Below are positions 1 through 45,461 of a stretch of 64,000 bases of DNA, piece after piece. Each line of letters opens with the position of its first letter. Position 1 is the first letter of the stretch. Both the position numbers and the translations under genes were made by a program. The stretch comes from Adiantum capillus-veneris. Taxonomy: Eukaryota; Streptophyta; Polypodiopsida; Polypodiales; Pteridaceae. Under the pieces are notes generated by a model. That model had not been told where the DNA came from. It did not search any database and saw only the letters and a list, made by a program, of their open reading frames with translations. The stretch is taken from positions 1 through 64,000 of the forward strand of contig JABFUD020000392.1 in the NCBI GenBank assembly GCA_014529385.2. The letters are read 5' to 3'.

Positions 1-1060
1 GGCGATCTTTGTGAGGGAACAACACCTTCCGCACTGTCCAGGCGAGTCGGGGCACTTGTCTCAGAAGTGCATCTCTACTGCCATCCACTATACATCAGTT
101 TGATCTCCATTCGTGGGATACAGTTTCTACCATGATTTGCTACATTACATATGGTTATGTGGAAGGTTCGTTGTGCCCACATCTTGGGCTCACAACCTTC
201 CTTGACATCTTCTACTTGCTAGTCAAAGTTGTCTGACTTGCTCTCTCATTGACGGAGCAAGCAAGCCTTGCAGGAAGGTGGAGCGCCTCCAGGCCACCTC
301 TGTTATCTACAAGATTATTGGCATCTGATCTAGCAAAGACCAGGTGGGCGATCTCCTCCAAACCCACCTTCTCTTGGGGGTGGGAAAGATCATTGATGTG
401 CAGTTCCTCGAGCGCGGCTACTACGAGATCAAGCTTGAGCCACCCAAGATGGTTTTCAGGCAGCTCTTTGGAGATTATGGATTGGGATGGGGTCCCCTAT
501 GGAGTTGGTCCAGGATCCTAGTGAGTGGCAACGGTGCTTTAAGCAAACTGACGGGGAGCCAGTCCCTTCTTTGATTACACTATTGCATTGGGCGGCGGAT
601 CCTTGTGAGGGAACAACACCTTCCACACTGTCCAGGCGAGTTGGGGCACTTCTCTCAGAAGTTCGTCTCTGCTGCCATCCACTATACGTCAGTTTGATCT
701 CCATTCGTGGGATACAGTTTCTACCATGATTTGCTGCATTACGTAATGGGTTATGTGGAAGGTTTGTTGTGCCCACATCTTGGGCTCATAACCTTCCTTG
801 ACATCTTCTACTTGCTGGTCGAAGTTGTCTGACTTGCTCTCTCATCGATGGAGCAAGCAAGCCCTGCAGGAGAGGTGGAGCGCCTCCAGGCCACCTCTGT
901 TATCTACAAGATTATTGGCATCTGATCTAGCAAAGACCAGGTACGGGATCTCCTCCAAGCCCACCTTCTCTTGGGGGTGGGAAAGATCATTGATGTGCAG
1001 TTCCTGGAGCGCGGCTACTACGAGATCAAGCTTGAGACTCTCAAGATGGTGACCAAGGTC
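1..1060 (+). repeat. Imperfect direct duplication, about 450 bp, offset about 596 bp
   Basis: The block beginning GAGGGAACAACACCTTCC near base 14 recurs near base 609. The two copies stay parallel to about 455 and 1050, where both read CTACTACGAGATCAAGCTTG. Both contain part of the ORF1-like sequence described in the next entry. The copies differ at scattered bases, so the duplication is not recent. Confidence 0.8.
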
Positions 1061-1980
1061 ATTTGGATGAACCCGTTGGCAATCCGAATAGTTAGCGCCC
1101 ATTTTCGACAGTGGCACCATGGTTTCAACCTAGCTTCTGATGTTCTTGTCGAGGAAGCAAACTTGCCCATTTTGGTCTATTTCCTCGGCTTGAGGAGAGA
1201 GTAGTAAGTACCTCTCGTTGTTGTCCTGGATTGGTTTCGAGATTGGGACCGTCTTGGAGACACCACGCATGGTAGCTTCAGTCCTTGCCAAGGTAGCAGG
1301 TATACCTACAATATGCGTTTTGTTTCCGGACACCCACAAGGTAGTCCTACTGCACCTAAGGTATTTGTTAGACGGTTCCACCAGAGTGTGAAGTATTCGG
1401 GACTCCAAAACCAATACCTCATATGCAAATAGATGGGCCATCTCGCGGCGGCTTGTCCTCGCAGGAGACGTGCCACAAACTTAGCCTACCAAGGCCGACT
1501 AGGCACAGCAAACAGAGACTTAGGGTGCATCGACTGGCACCTCTTAAGAGCCAGGTGCCCAGTCAATTGATGGCTAGCAGCAAGTGGATGTCCGCCGCTG
1601 CCAGGGCCATGCTCCCCACATGGGCCTCTTTGGTAATTGACATGGGATAGGTCATCAACATTCGGTTCTTATTACAGGAAACCAATTTGATCCTCTACAA
1701 CAAGATGTCCCTGAGGAGACCCCCTCCACCTCAGCCCCAGCTCCCTCTCCTCCCCCGCATGCCGACTCCACCACCCCGCCTCCACTACCTTCTCCTCCAT
1801 CCTCTCCTCCCATCCCTCCCATCTCCCCCACTAGAGCCACAGCCTCGTCTCTTGGCTTGTCTCATACCTCACCACCGGCTTAGGGGGAAGGACACTTCTC
1901 TGCTGCTCGAAGATCTCGTGGCAGTGCTTTTGCCACGAGTTGATTGGCTCAAGAGGGACAGCCCTACCTGAGGACGTCAC
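866..1980 (+). mobile_element. Decayed DUF4283-like / zinc-knuckle ORF1 of a plant retroposon
   Basis: Translated in shifting frames, this stretch reads like the plant DUF4283 RNA-binding domain followed by a zinc knuckle. Visible pieces are a VIYKIIG-like opening, KIIDVQFLERGYYEIKLE near 980-1035, AHFRQWHHGF near 1100, and NLPILVYFLGLRREY near 1160-1200. Near 1400-1475 is LICK followed by MGHLAAACPRR, a CCHC-like knuckle. A Pro/Ser-rich linker follows at 1690-1960. This order is typical of ORF1-type proteins of land-plant LINEs. Stops and frame changes make it a relic, and a second copy of its first half lies at about 250-455. The domain name is from memory of the family pattern; a gag-like protein of another retroelement is possible. 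Confidence 0.5.
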
Positions 1981-3719
1981 TGTTGGTGCAGGCTTCCCCT
2001 TTTGAGTTAGTCCCTTGAGGGTTGACCAGTTTTGATATTTGCCAGCGATGGAAAATTTTCGATTATGACTTCACACGCTTCCCTGGTGACCTATCTTTGA
2101 CCTTGAGGCAACTTGCTTCAGAGTACGTGCTCTTTTTCTAGCGGCAAGAGGTGCGGATGCCTTGGATATAGTGGTTGTGTTCTCTTTTCCACTGTGTGGC
2201 AAGGATCACACAGAGTGGATATGCACAGAGTGGCTCCATGTCCAGGCTCTTGATTTCTCTCACCACACAAGGGACTTGGGAGTGATAGACTTGATACAGA
2301 CCCTTTGGCAAGTAGCCAAGTTCTCAATGATGCCACCTTATATAGCAGGTTGTAGACACATCGTGGTACACTTCTTTGTAGACACCCAACATACGCCCCA
2401 CTATGCATATGTACATGAGTATTCGTGGATAGAGAATGTAGCTATACAGACTGCACGCGCTCATCTTGTGCATGGGTTGGACAGACACTTCAGGAACGCC
2501 TATCCTCCCATACCCCGATTATCTCTTCCCCTATACCTATCTTAGCTACCCCCACTCCACCTATCTCAGCTACACCTACCATAGTTACCTGGAACAGGGA
2601 ACGGGAACGGAAACATGCATGAAATGCCATTCCCCATTACGGATACTCACGTCTGAAACACAGAATGGGGATTCGGAATGGGAAGTTGGAATGGGAGCGG
2701 GGAACAGAGACCTACAAATTGTCGTTCCCTGTAACTATGACACCTACTATGTATCCTACGAGTTCACCAGATGTGCCACTTGCAAGCCTTGTCCCACCAG
2801 ACATCGCTATGGAATCTTCTCAGCAGTGGCGGAATCTACCTCCCTCTTTCTGCTATTTGAGGAGTTACTGCATGAGTCCAGACATGCTATTGCTACCATT
2901 GAGCTTAGAGCAGAGCGGTTGGGTGCTACTCACAAGCGCCACTCAACCACATATGTAGCTATGAAAGGGTCTCTGTGTGTCGCAGAGAGTGTGATCGCCG
3001 ATAGAGATGCTACTAATTATGCTTTGCGACACGCATTGAAAGAGAAGTCTCAAATCATTGACGACCTCCGGGCTCAAGTGCAAGGATTTCATGAGATGCG
3101 ACTACACGGAGATATGGGGGTTCAGGCTCCAATGGATATAGGGTGTGGATGGACGGGGCCAGGGACAGAGGTACAAACTCCTGTTGGGTATGCACAACCA
3201 AATACTTCTCCACAGCTCATGGGACCCTTTACACAGACTCCTGTAGGATATGCTCAGCCTCAACAATTTCCATACTATCCTCAGGGGTTTGAACAGCCGG
3301 CCCCCATGCCATAGCTGCAGCTGACATAGAGACTTCGCGATGGTTTTGTTGGTGCGCACTGCCATGGCTGTGTCAGTAGGCGGCCTGAGTACACTTTAGA
3401 ACAGGTGCTCCATCCACTGAGCAGCAGGTGGTTGCTCCCTTCACAGGGAGTCAGTTTTTTGAGAGCAGAGTCCAGGAGCCTTTAGTTCAGCAGCAAACTC
3501 CTACCATCGATTTAATGGCTCCCCCTCCGGAGGTTGACACTTCCGGTGTCAGTGGCGATAACTCTTTCTCTTGGGTGACAGTACTGAGCTGCTCTGCTCA
3601 GCTTTCTCTTGTACATATGCAGTGCCTTCTTTTCAGTTATTTCAGTATCCTATTGGTGTCTTTTTGCAGTTTCAGTGTTCCTCTCACCGAGACGGTGAGT
3701 CGTCTTGTGGCGGGCAACG
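1981..3719 (+). other. Unassigned stretch with a 282-residue open frame at 2466-3314
   Basis: The frame ends at 3314. Its last half holds a probable coiled coil (residues around 125-205, with LRAERLGATHKRHSTTY and KEKSQIIDDLRAQVQ) and then a Pro/Gln-rich tail with TPVGYAQP twice. I recognise no family. Bases 3670-3719 match the sequence just before the right LTR of the 34.2-37.9 kb element, so at least the end of this stretch is the 3' internal end of an LTR element of that family. The coiled-coil ORF may be part of that element's body; this is inference. Confidence 0.35.
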
Positions 3720-4285
3720 TGTAGCAGGGCTATAGTGTCACTGACATAGGACAGACAATTAGTTTCAGTTGGGCTGGAGTTCACACTGGACGGACTCTCG
3801 CCGGGGTAGACACATGTGGTGGGGGTACGGGTGGTAGTCTAGCCGACACAGGGCCAGATCACCACCACCACGGTTTTGAGATAGACTTAGTTGGATTGGA
3901 TATTTTGTGAGCTGTTAATGGCTCTTTATGGTTGTATATATCCGTAGTTGTTGCTAGTCTTGAGGATCATCTACTTTGTATAGTCAAGCGTCATGATTGT
4001 CGAGTCTTGAGTTCATGCATAGCACATCTGCACCGTCCCTACACATTGGAGTCTTGACACCCCCATTGTGCCCTTGAGTCTGGGCTTGGAGCTGAATGTG
4101 TTGTCAAGCCAGCGTCTCTATGGTTCTTTGATTTTGTCGAGTTTTACTGAGTTGTGAGTCTGTTGTGCTTTGAGTCGTCGTTCCATTGTAGTGTGATGTT
4201 TTCTTTCTGTTGGAGTGAGGTTTTTTTGCATACTGCACGGAGGAGCACCCACTGTAGAGAGAGCATGACACACTTTCTCACAACA
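3720..4285 (+). mobile_element. LTR of LTR family A (3' LTR of a fragmentary element)
   Basis: It begins TGTAGCAGGGCTATAGTGTC and ends near CTCACAACA. It aligns over its length with the LTRs at 34203-34794 and 37361-37928 and, inverted, with 20761-21338 and 48355-48937. About 50 bp upstream (CTCACCGAGACGGTGAGTCG) is shared with the internal 3' end of the 34-38 kb element, which marks it as a 3' LTR. No 5' partner is visible in the window. It is the most diverged copy of the family and is an old fossil. Confidence 0.7.
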
Positions 4286-5910
4286 GATTAGTTTTGGAGT
4301 GGCCTTGAACTGCACCAACCCACTTGCATTGAGGATCGCTTTAGACAACCACTTACATGGAATCCTCTGGTCAGTACACAGCGAGGTCATATGGTTAATA
4401 GCTGACCTCGTTTCTCTCTGGGTCCCATGGCAGAGGGTCCAACCCGCATTTTTGGGGATTGGCTATAGTTTACAACACTTCCTGAGGAGGTTCAAAGCCT
4501 TTTGCTGCACAACGTGAGGGGGGTGCATAGCAATGTATGAGGATATTGTGGAGGCTATAGTAGCAGAGTGGCACATCTCTCTTCAGCCAGACGCGCCCTG
4601 CTGGATGGAGGTTTTCACTCGACTGGAGACTCATTGCAGTTCATGCTTGCTCAAACACAGGGTTTTGCATGTTCTGAGGTTCAGAGGGAGGCTCGCCTTC
4701 ATAGAGTCAATACTGAGGTACCTGAGGTGACCGAGTGGTGCTTTCAACAGATCCAAGTTGTGGGCATCAGTGTGAGGACCTGTGTGGTAGACCCAGACCT
4801 GTCAGCTCGAGTTAGGACACTAGCGGCTATAGGCTGGTGCAAGTGAAGTGGGACTTGGGGGAGTGGTTCTTATGGGATCCTTTTACTCCAGCCAATCACC
4901 GCGGGACTCCCTTTTTTCACTACATAGCATGGCTACGAGGTCACATACTCGTAGCATGGAGAGACGCTCGACTTGCTGCAGCGGACCATTGGCAGGAGGA
5001 GGGTGTCATGGCTGAGTTCTTGTTAGATTTATGTGGATGCCTGTGGGACAACAGACAGCCTAGGAGAGTCACTATGTTCTAGTGGCTCGTTGCCCATCGA
5101 GATACTGCAGTTGGGAGTTGTTTAGTGCACGGTGGTCATTCTGCAGTATGTACCGCATGTGGCCATACAATTGAGATAGAGCGCCACTCTTTGAGGGACT
5201 GCCGCATGGCACAGTTTGTTTGGCTTTGGATTCTTTGGCTGATGTTTGCACTTTTGAGTGCTTGCCAATACACCTTGAATGATGCATCTTGGTCCACCCT
5301 CCTGGGCCTAGCACTTAGTTTTGAGATGGCTTCAGTCAGTAGGATGATTGTTATTCAAGAGTTATTCAAGAGGACCGGCCTAGATTTCAGCTGCCACACA
5401 GCTTGTACCTCAGGGGTGGAGTTTGAGATAGAGAGGTTTGTTGGGAGCCCATCTGCAGTTTGACACTTTGGCTCATGTGGAGAATCTGATGTTTTCGCAT
5501 TTTCGAGTGCAACACGTCCCGCCGGTGAAGACTGTGTGTGACATCTGGCTGGAGTGAATCAATACACTCAGAGAACCGGTTTATAGGCTTCAGGGCAGCT
5601 CCAACGGCATGTGGGAGTGCTGCGAGGCCTTCTTGCGACTTTGGCGACCAATGCCCTTTTTCACCATAGCTCATGGGTCACCTAGATGGAAGTACCGCCC
5701 ACCAGTGTGGTTACTTCCTTGTCCCATATCTTGATTTACCCATAGCTCATGGGTCACCTAGATGGTAGTACCACCCACCAGTGTGGTTATTTCCTTGTCC
5801 CATATCTTGATTTAGCTATCATTGTACATATCTTGTTTTTTCATTGGGAGAGTATCCTCACATTTAATGTAGCCCTCTCTCGTAAGGGTAATTTGTAGCC
5901 CATTGGGCAG
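4286..5910 (+). mobile_element. LINE 3' fragment with zf-RVT domain (L1-like), decayed
   Basis: Successive frames read as the C-terminal part of a plant LINE ORF2. A DPF...RGTPFFHYIAWLR segment near 4880 leads to RRVTMF, an intervening stop, then QWLVAHRDTAV-like sequence. Next comes the zf-RVT zinc motif CTACGHTIEIERHSLRDC (5151-5205) followed by RMAQFVW. The ending FLRLWRPMPFFTIAHGSPRW (5628-5690) and a final PLGRFF near 5905 are typical of the end of such elements. The coding sequence is broken by several stops and frame changes. It starts directly at the end of the LTR at 3720-4285, so that LTR element may have inserted into this LINE. Confidence 0.6.
5663..5815 (+). repeat. Tandem duplication, 2 x 76 bp
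   Basis: Both units start CCATAGCTCATGGGTCACCT and run to TCTTGATTTA, with a few substitutions. They lie in the end of the zf-RVT LINE. Confidence 0.85.
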
Positions 5911-5945
5911 GTTTTTTAACTAATGGAAGAATCTTTTTCTTGAAA

Positions 5946-6300
5946 AAAAAAGGTTGTGTTTTGCATCCGATGGATGTGAAGAATGCATTCTTGCATGGTG
6001 ACTTGCAAGAAGAGGTACATATTGAGTAGCCCCATCAATATGAGGATGTGCGACATCTTGAGTATGTGTGTAAGCTAAGGAAAGTACTATATGGCTTGAA
6101 GCAAGCACCTAGGTTACTATAGGGCTTCGTATGGTTGAAGCATATCATTCATTGTATGTATGTAAGGATCTTCATAATTTGCATCTATGTGGATGAGTTG
6201 ATTATAGGAGGTTAGAGTGATCATGTAAAGGATCTTATAAATCAGGAATTTGACATGGAAGAAGTGATGAGTTGCACTACATCTTGGGCGCTGAACTAAT
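5946..6300 (+). mobile_element. Ty1/copia reverse transcriptase fossil fragment
   Basis: The stretch reads as LHPMDVKNAFLHGDLQEEVH, then YVCKLRKVLYGLKQAPR and CIYVDELIIGG. These correspond to the copia RT landmarks MDVKNAFLHG, LYGLKQAPR and YVDD. Only part of the RT domain remains and no LTRs are seen. It is an old fragment lying in the partial first intron. Confidence 0.75.
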
Positions 6301-6329
6301 ATCTATAAGACCACACAGTGACGATGCAT

Positions 6330-6812
6330 CCATGATTCTTTGTACATCATGTGTTGAATTTTGTGAAAGAAAATAACGAATCATCCTCATAAGCCTCAGC
6401 CACAAGCATAAGCCATTTGGCATGGAAAGGCCTCGTAAACTACCTTGTTTAGTGAGTTTATCCATATATAACAACAACAACAACGCACTTAGCAGACAAC
6501 CTTGACACACCAAGTATGCCAAATTCCGTGACTTTGAAAACTCCAAATCAAGTATGCATCGTGATGTTCCACCCTTGTAAAGCCAATAGATAACATCACG
6601 AAGTTTGGGCCCAAATACCAGCCTTGTCATGGCAACCACAATAAATGTCCCAATGGACCATATCAAAGGGCTTAAAAATGTCGACTTGCATGATTCAAAC
6701 ATCTTGCTTAGTGTATATGGCATAGTCAATCCCAATGTACTCATTTGTAGCAGTATCCAAAAATTGACGTCTAGGTACAAAACCAGCAGATTCACAAATT
6801 CCTCTCTCAATT
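6330..6812 (-). mobile_element. Antisense LINE reverse transcriptase fragment
   Basis: On the minus strand, two neighbouring frames give DIFKPFDMVHWD and MTRLVFGPKLRDVIYWLYKG. Together they match the region of a non-LTR RT around the first catalytic aspartate (KAFDxVxWxFL...GFGPKxxxxIxxLY). The upstream piece ATNEYIGIDYAI is also visible. It is broken by frame changes and lies only about 90 bp before alpha-mannosidase exon a. Confidence 0.55.
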
Positions 6813-6903
6813 AGACATTACAGTGATTTGTTATGATTGTTCTCAGTGTTTTTAGTTAGAAATATATTAGGTGACAGTATGTTCCCCTGGTTATTTTTTG
6901 CAG

Positions 6904-39760
<32,857 letters not shown>

Positions 39761-41076
39761 AAGGATGTCACGCAATGGCTAAGTATGAATGTGAAGGAAA
39801 ATACCTGCCATAGCTTAAAGACATGTGAAGTGGTGTAGGTTTTCATGAGTGAATGGACACCATTGGAGCTTATCCAATCAACAAAAATCTGAATTTGTAC
39901 CTGTGAGATTGCATGAAAATAAATGTGATGTCCATATTCAAATGCAGCACTTTATATAAGCCATTGCATTTATGGCATTTCCTTTTGATGTGATCTCCCT
40001 CCCCCCCCCCCCCAAAACCTCTCTCAATAGTAGCCAAGAAGTTTTGAAACATTGCATGTGAAGCAAGATACAAAACCAGTTTCAAAATTTTTAAAATGGT
40101 TTCACTAGTTTATGAAACGCCACAATAGAAGTTTCTTCAAGATCTTGTGTCAAACCATAATTGTGTATGCTTCGACTTACACTCATAACACATGTGCACA
40201 CAACTCAACACAGAAACACTAGGAAATTCAAAAACTCATTGTGAAGTGGAGAACTTCAAAGCAACATATGGAGAAGACCATGTTACATCGACAATAGTAG
40301 AAAGAAAGCATTGTGAATCATCCTTGCTTAGAATAGTAGAAACAGTGGTAAAAGGTTTCAAGCTAGCATTCTTCAGGCCCGAACATTCTTTGATATCCAT
40401 AAAGTGAGGAAAAGCATAGAAATAGGTGGAGGCAAGCTGTGAAAATATAACGTCTTTTGCACTACCAAATGGTCCAAGGAGGCATTGAACCAAGTATCTT
40501 AGTCAAAGAGTGAAGGCAATCTGCACTCTGGCATATTCACCCTTGCATATTCACTTTTGTATGGACATGTTCTGTAGTTATCTGACATTTGGGCACAAAG
40601 CTACATCGAACAATGGAAACATGAAAATAAAGGAGACTTAACATACTTTAGGTCTACTTTTTCTTCCTACTATTTTATGAATGGTATGTGTTAGGTTAGG
40701 GATTTATTTTTGCAAGAATATGCTTTGATAATCTTTGTTTCTAAGACATACATAAATAGGGAATTTCCCAAGCACAACTCATCATGACCATCAAAAGCCT
40801 TTTTGATAGATCATGAAGTGCCCACAATGAAAACCTGATGACCATGTGCTTTTTGCTTACCTAAGTTTATGGCTTTCTATGATTTATGTTGAATAAAATG
40901 GACCTTCCAATGCTACCAAATCATTACAAGATATTGATTGCACAATACATTACAATAAGGGGAAGAAAAAACAAAAACCATGTTTGAAAACTTGCCCACC
41001 AAAATGCACATAACAACCTTGATATAGTGCTTAAGACAACTAAAGGAATTTAAGTAAACAACCATTTTTGTCCAAA
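39761..41076 (+). other. 3' UTR and AT-rich downstream flank
   Basis: The first about 170 bp fit a 3' UTR. A C-run at about 40000-40013 and scattered short frames follow, none recognised. Confidence 0.5.
39919..39924 (+). promoter_or_regulatory. Candidate poly(A) signal of the alpha-mannosidase gene
   Basis: An AATAAA hexamer lies about 160 bp after the stop codon, in AT-rich sequence that fits a 3' UTR. The cleavage site cannot be placed without transcripts. Confidence 0.4.
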
Positions 41077-41200
41077 GGAGCTAGCTTGGTTGGTTGAGCA
41101 TTTGACCTCCGTGACCCGGGTCACGGGTTCTAATGTGACTCTGATAGCTCTCATGGACGTTTGTATTGCCTCGCACGGGAAAGTATGATTTGCTAAACAA
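41077..41200 (+). mobile_element. Candidate tRNA-derived SINE
   Basis: GGAGCTAGCTTGGTTGGTTG resembles a pol III A box with the tRNA D arm. Then GTCAC GGGTTCTAAT GTGAC, about 35 bp further on, resembles a B box in a T-arm-like stem. A tRNA-unrelated body (TATTGCCTCGCACGGGAAAG) follows, ending near CTAAACAAAAAACC. The spacing of the boxes fits a tRNA head. The sequence does not fold as a full intact tRNA, so I prefer a SINE over a tRNA gene. No target duplication was identified. Confidence 0.45.
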
Positions 41201-44200
41201 AAAACCACCATTTTTCTATCAAAGTAGTTTGCCTTGCCCTTAGTTTCCATTTGCATACCAAGCATTAAGTACCATGTAAATAATTCTCTTTGTTTAAAGT
41301 GAAGTAAATGTAAGATTGTAGATCTTATAGATTAGGGTTCGGGATGGAGCGCCATAGTCGCATGTTCTATAGCCTACGAGGCGCATGGGACGGGGATGGC
41401 CTGTGGCAATGCGGTGTTGTGGCTTGGGGTGTTGGCTTTGTGGAGTCTTGTGGTGAGCTTGCTTGTGGAGTTGGGTGTTCCTCGGGGTAGAGGACCTAAC
41501 AGCTCCGACTACGGTAGCTTTGCATTGCCTTGTCTTCCGCCTTCATTTTTGGCAGAGAGGGTCGCCGCTTCCCTCTCCTCTATCTAGAGGTACAATGGTG
41601 GTCAGGTTCGTTTCGACGGTTCTCGAAGGCAGGGTTGTCAGTGGCAAGGATAGTTTCATCGACGACTTCAAGGGCTTCCTTCTGAAGTTGCTTGGCTCCC
41701 CCATAGCTCGTTCATCTGCATCTCGGTGGCTTTATGGTGATGTGAAGTGTTGCCGCAATAGAGCTCGTCGGTGATATGGTCGGTGAGCAGGGAACCTTCG
41801 GCAGTATGGTGGCAGTGGTAGAGCCCTCCTTGGTGGTGGCATCCAAAGTTAGCACTAGCATAGGCGATTGTCTATGTTGAGCTAGTTTCATGGAGAAGCA
41901 CCTTGGTGGGGAGGAATGACTGATAACCAGGTCATTGAGATGGCCTAGCACCTACCTAGTCTATCACCCTCCACACATATATGGGTCTACGTTAGTGGCT
42001 TACTACGTGGAGAAAATATATATCATGTGGGAGATATCATAGTTTTCAATATCTTACTTATCATTGTGTGAGTTGGAGTCACACAGTGTCACTAGCACTA
42101 TCTCAATCGCATCGTCAAGCCTCTACACCCCCCTTGTTTAGATTGTATGCCAAATAAAAACAAAACAAAAGCATACTTCTCAATAAGAACCTCCTGAGTA
42201 TAAGTGGGGATAGTAACCTCAGTTATTTGTCAAATCTTTCATGGAAGATATGCGAGCCATATCAAAATAAGTGTGGTTGTGGTAACCTAGTGTCCTTCAG
42301 TGGACACTATAGAATATACCTAACTGCATATCCTCCAAAGTTAAGGGGTTGGACTCATTTTATTATAAATACCAATTGTTCTTTGTGTGCGCTTAATGTT
42401 TTGTTTATATTGATTGCTCTTCTACTTTGAAAGCCAAAATAGCAAAGCACGGTTACAGGGCTAGTCAAGCCACAAAAATACAAAAGGAAAACCAAGCAAT
42501 AAAGGGCTTAGACAATTGGGTAGATGATATGGGATAAAAATTGTTGCTCTCATTATTTTGAACACACACCTTCTAAATGCATGAATGGAATAGTTCCAAG
42601 TAATATAATGACCCACTAAAATGGTAGGAACATTCTATCCTTTTAGAAATACCTTTCCATATTTTCTATCCAATGGAACCTTCTCCCTATCTGTTAAAAC
42701 ATTGAGAAGTTTCAAATTCATCTCATAACTTGATGCCTCATCAACGTCCAACACTCATACATCTTCACTCTGTACACCTGTAGAATCATTTGAACAGTTA
42801 TACAAAAAATATAAACCTATGCATTTATCTAAACTTTGGAAAAAGGCGATCTTTTTATAGCTTGAATGGCCCAAGATTAATAGAAGACTTTGATGTTATT
42901 TGATACGACGACAAAGATTGTACACCATCCACACTAGAACCACATAGCGTTCTTTATATCATGCATGTTTTGGTACTTGCAGCATTTCTCTTGCACATAT
43001 GCATATAAGTAAGAAAAGACAAAAATGACGAGTTTAATCTTTTTCAATTTTAAGTTTTCAAATGTATTTTGCAATTGTTTTCTATATATATGCATAACTA
43101 GAGAGGCTATTTATTAGTAAGGCATCATCCACGATTATCTCCTCTTTTTCTTTTGCAACTTGCATTAAACCTTATTCAATATATGTTTTATACGTGAATA
43201 ATGGTTGTTTTATAGATGTGGTTCTTTTATTCGGTTGTATTATTCATAGATACAACACCTGTTTCAAAATCCTTGCATATGTGCTTATATATCAATCGAT
43301 AAATTTATTAATCAATAGTGTATCAATTGATGCATAAATGGAATCAATTGATAATGTCATACTATAAGAAGTGGTAGCTTTTACCTCAAGAGTACAACTC
43401 ACCTACACACAAACGGCAAGGATACCCTCGAGCAGTGCAAAGGTAGAGCAAAAATCTCATAAAATCATTTTTTTATTTTTTGAGAAATATATCTTCATCT
43501 TGATGCTTTGAAGGTACCAAGAATCTTAGTCTATTGTTTGGCTCTAGAATACACATATTAAAAATAAAAAAGAGCTTGAGCGCGTTCTACTTTTAATATA
43601 TATTAAAAAATAGTGATATATTGTGGTGAAACCATTGTCTATCTCTATTTTTTGTGTAGTGTTTTGAAACAAAGTGTATAGCCTATTACAATGTACTTAG
43701 ATACATAGGTAGTGCATACATGTTGACATTTAAATGGTAGGCCTTAGAAAAAAGATAATAAAACATTTATAATGTAGTTCTATTTGGTTTTTTGAGCATA
43801 TGCTCTTACTTCTAAGTAGGCTTAGAATCATAATGCAATGTACGCATAGGGCATCTTAACTGCTATGAGCAGTTGTTCATACAAGGTTCTTACTGCCATG
43901 TAGACATATAAGACATTGACATAAAGTCTATTGGTTGTTATGAGATACCTTATGAACATCATGCATAGACACATAATGAAGAAAATAGCATCTCCCCAAC
44001 CTTTGCATGGTTTTTATTATTTTGCAAATAGTTATTGTGGAGAAGTGGAAGGGAGCCCTTGTCTGTTTAGCTGGGCCTCTACCCCACACAGTTTGCCTGC
44101 ATCATTTGACAAGTAGGATATGTTAAATGTACATCTATAGAGAATACAAGACTTCACGGATTGTGGCATTCCTTCAAATGTCATAAGGAATCCCATTTTC

Positions 44201-44229
44201 AAATATGCCTTAAAAGGGTCCATCTTGCT
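41201..44229. other. AT-rich stretch without a recognised feature
   Basis: A more GC-rich island at about 41330-41960 has short frames but no recognisable product. The rest is AT-rich intergenic sequence with no element signature that I could support. Confidence 0.5.
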
Positions 44230-45270
44230 CGATTACAATAAAATATGGACTAAATATGTGAACAAAGTTTGTACCATAGTGGTCAATGGGTGCACAAGCT
44301 ACAAGAAAAATCACTTGATCAACACCATTGTAATTTGTCCCAAAGGTTCAAGTTGAAGTCCATTGACACCTCTCTCAAATAACATAATTCCAACTACTTC
44401 ACAAAGGTGTATGAGCATGCCATCAACCGCCTTGGTTGGGACAAAAATGTGACAACAATTGTGATAGATAACGTCTCCAATTACAAGGGTGAAGGCTTAT
44501 CTATCCAAAAGAAGTGCCATGATATTACATGGGTACTTTGTGCATCATACACATTAAACTTCCTATTGTTGAACATTAGAAAATGTCATTTATTAAGCAT
44601 GTGCTCTTAGATGCCAATCACATAGTAAAGTGTATAAGAGAGCACTAGTTTTCATAAGGCATGTTTTGGTCCAAGTTCCCCAAATATTTTGTGCAGCACA
44701 ATTTACTACAAACCTATTATGTTGTGCCTAATTTTCACATGATGCACATGGCTTTGATATTGGCAATTGCATACCAACAATGGGAGGCATGTATCACCAA
44801 ATATTCAAGCTATCAAGGATCTACTCAAAAATATGTATCATAGGTGCAGTCTCTAGCTCTGTGATGTGGTATGGACAAAGATGTCATGATTAGAAAGCCC
44901 TAAAGGAATCTTCTACGGGTTGTTGTCATGAGCTACGGGTTGTAGCTCATGTTAGAGGCGATAAAGTAAACTAAAAATTTTAATCATAATAGGGCAAGAG
45001 AGAAGGCCCATTGCTAGTGGATGCAACTCAAAAATATTGGGAGTAGATGCATACATCTTTGCATGGTGCAACATTTGTTTTGGATCCAAAGTTTTAGTTG
45101 CATGAGCAAGATTCTAATAAAGAGGTTATACAAAACTTCAAAAAAGTGTGTCAATAGTTGTTGCTAGGGGACGAAGGGCAAGAGACCTTCTATCATTGAA
45201 TAGGAAAAAACATGCACCCTATTGGTCTTGTGCCTGCAATATGTGGTGATTTTTCATGTGGTTAGTTTGA
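44230..45270 (+). mobile_element. Decayed hAT transposase fragment (DUF659 region)
   Basis: Frame 44407-44610 reads INRLGWDKNVTTIVIDNVSN and YKGEGLSIQKK, then ITWVLCASYTLNFLLLNIRK. This is the DUF659 pattern V(V)TDNASNYxxAG...W..C.AH.LNL.L.DI of plant hAT transposases. Frame 44661-44843 continues with a MFWSKFPKYFVQ stretch, and near 45055-45140 LHGATFVLDPKF followed, after a TAG, by LHEQDSNKEVIQNFKKVC fits the next family region. It is in pieces over several frames with stops, and no TIRs were found. It is unrelated in detail to the younger hAT element at 22-25 kb. Confidence 0.6.
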
Positions 45271-45461
45271 CCAAGATTGAGAATTACGTGTTAACTATTG
45301 AAATAAGTGTGCTTTTAATGTGAGCTAAAGTTCTTAGAATGGACACTATAGACCGATTCATTTATAGCTTACTTAAAACCAAAACTCCAAGGTTTGCATG
45401 TGATCTTAAAATGCCTTATATGAGTGAGGACATCAATTCAAGTGTGTTCTTCCAAAGGCTA

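Noticed and set aside
1655-1971. Overlapping Gly-rich (minus) and Pro-rich (plus) open frames
   Set aside because: They come from the C-rich linker of the ORF1-like relic; only the linker itself is reported.
41077-41150. A functional tRNA gene
   Set aside because: The A- and B-box-like parts are present, but the acceptor stem and a regular anticodon arm cannot be completed. A SINE head is more likely.
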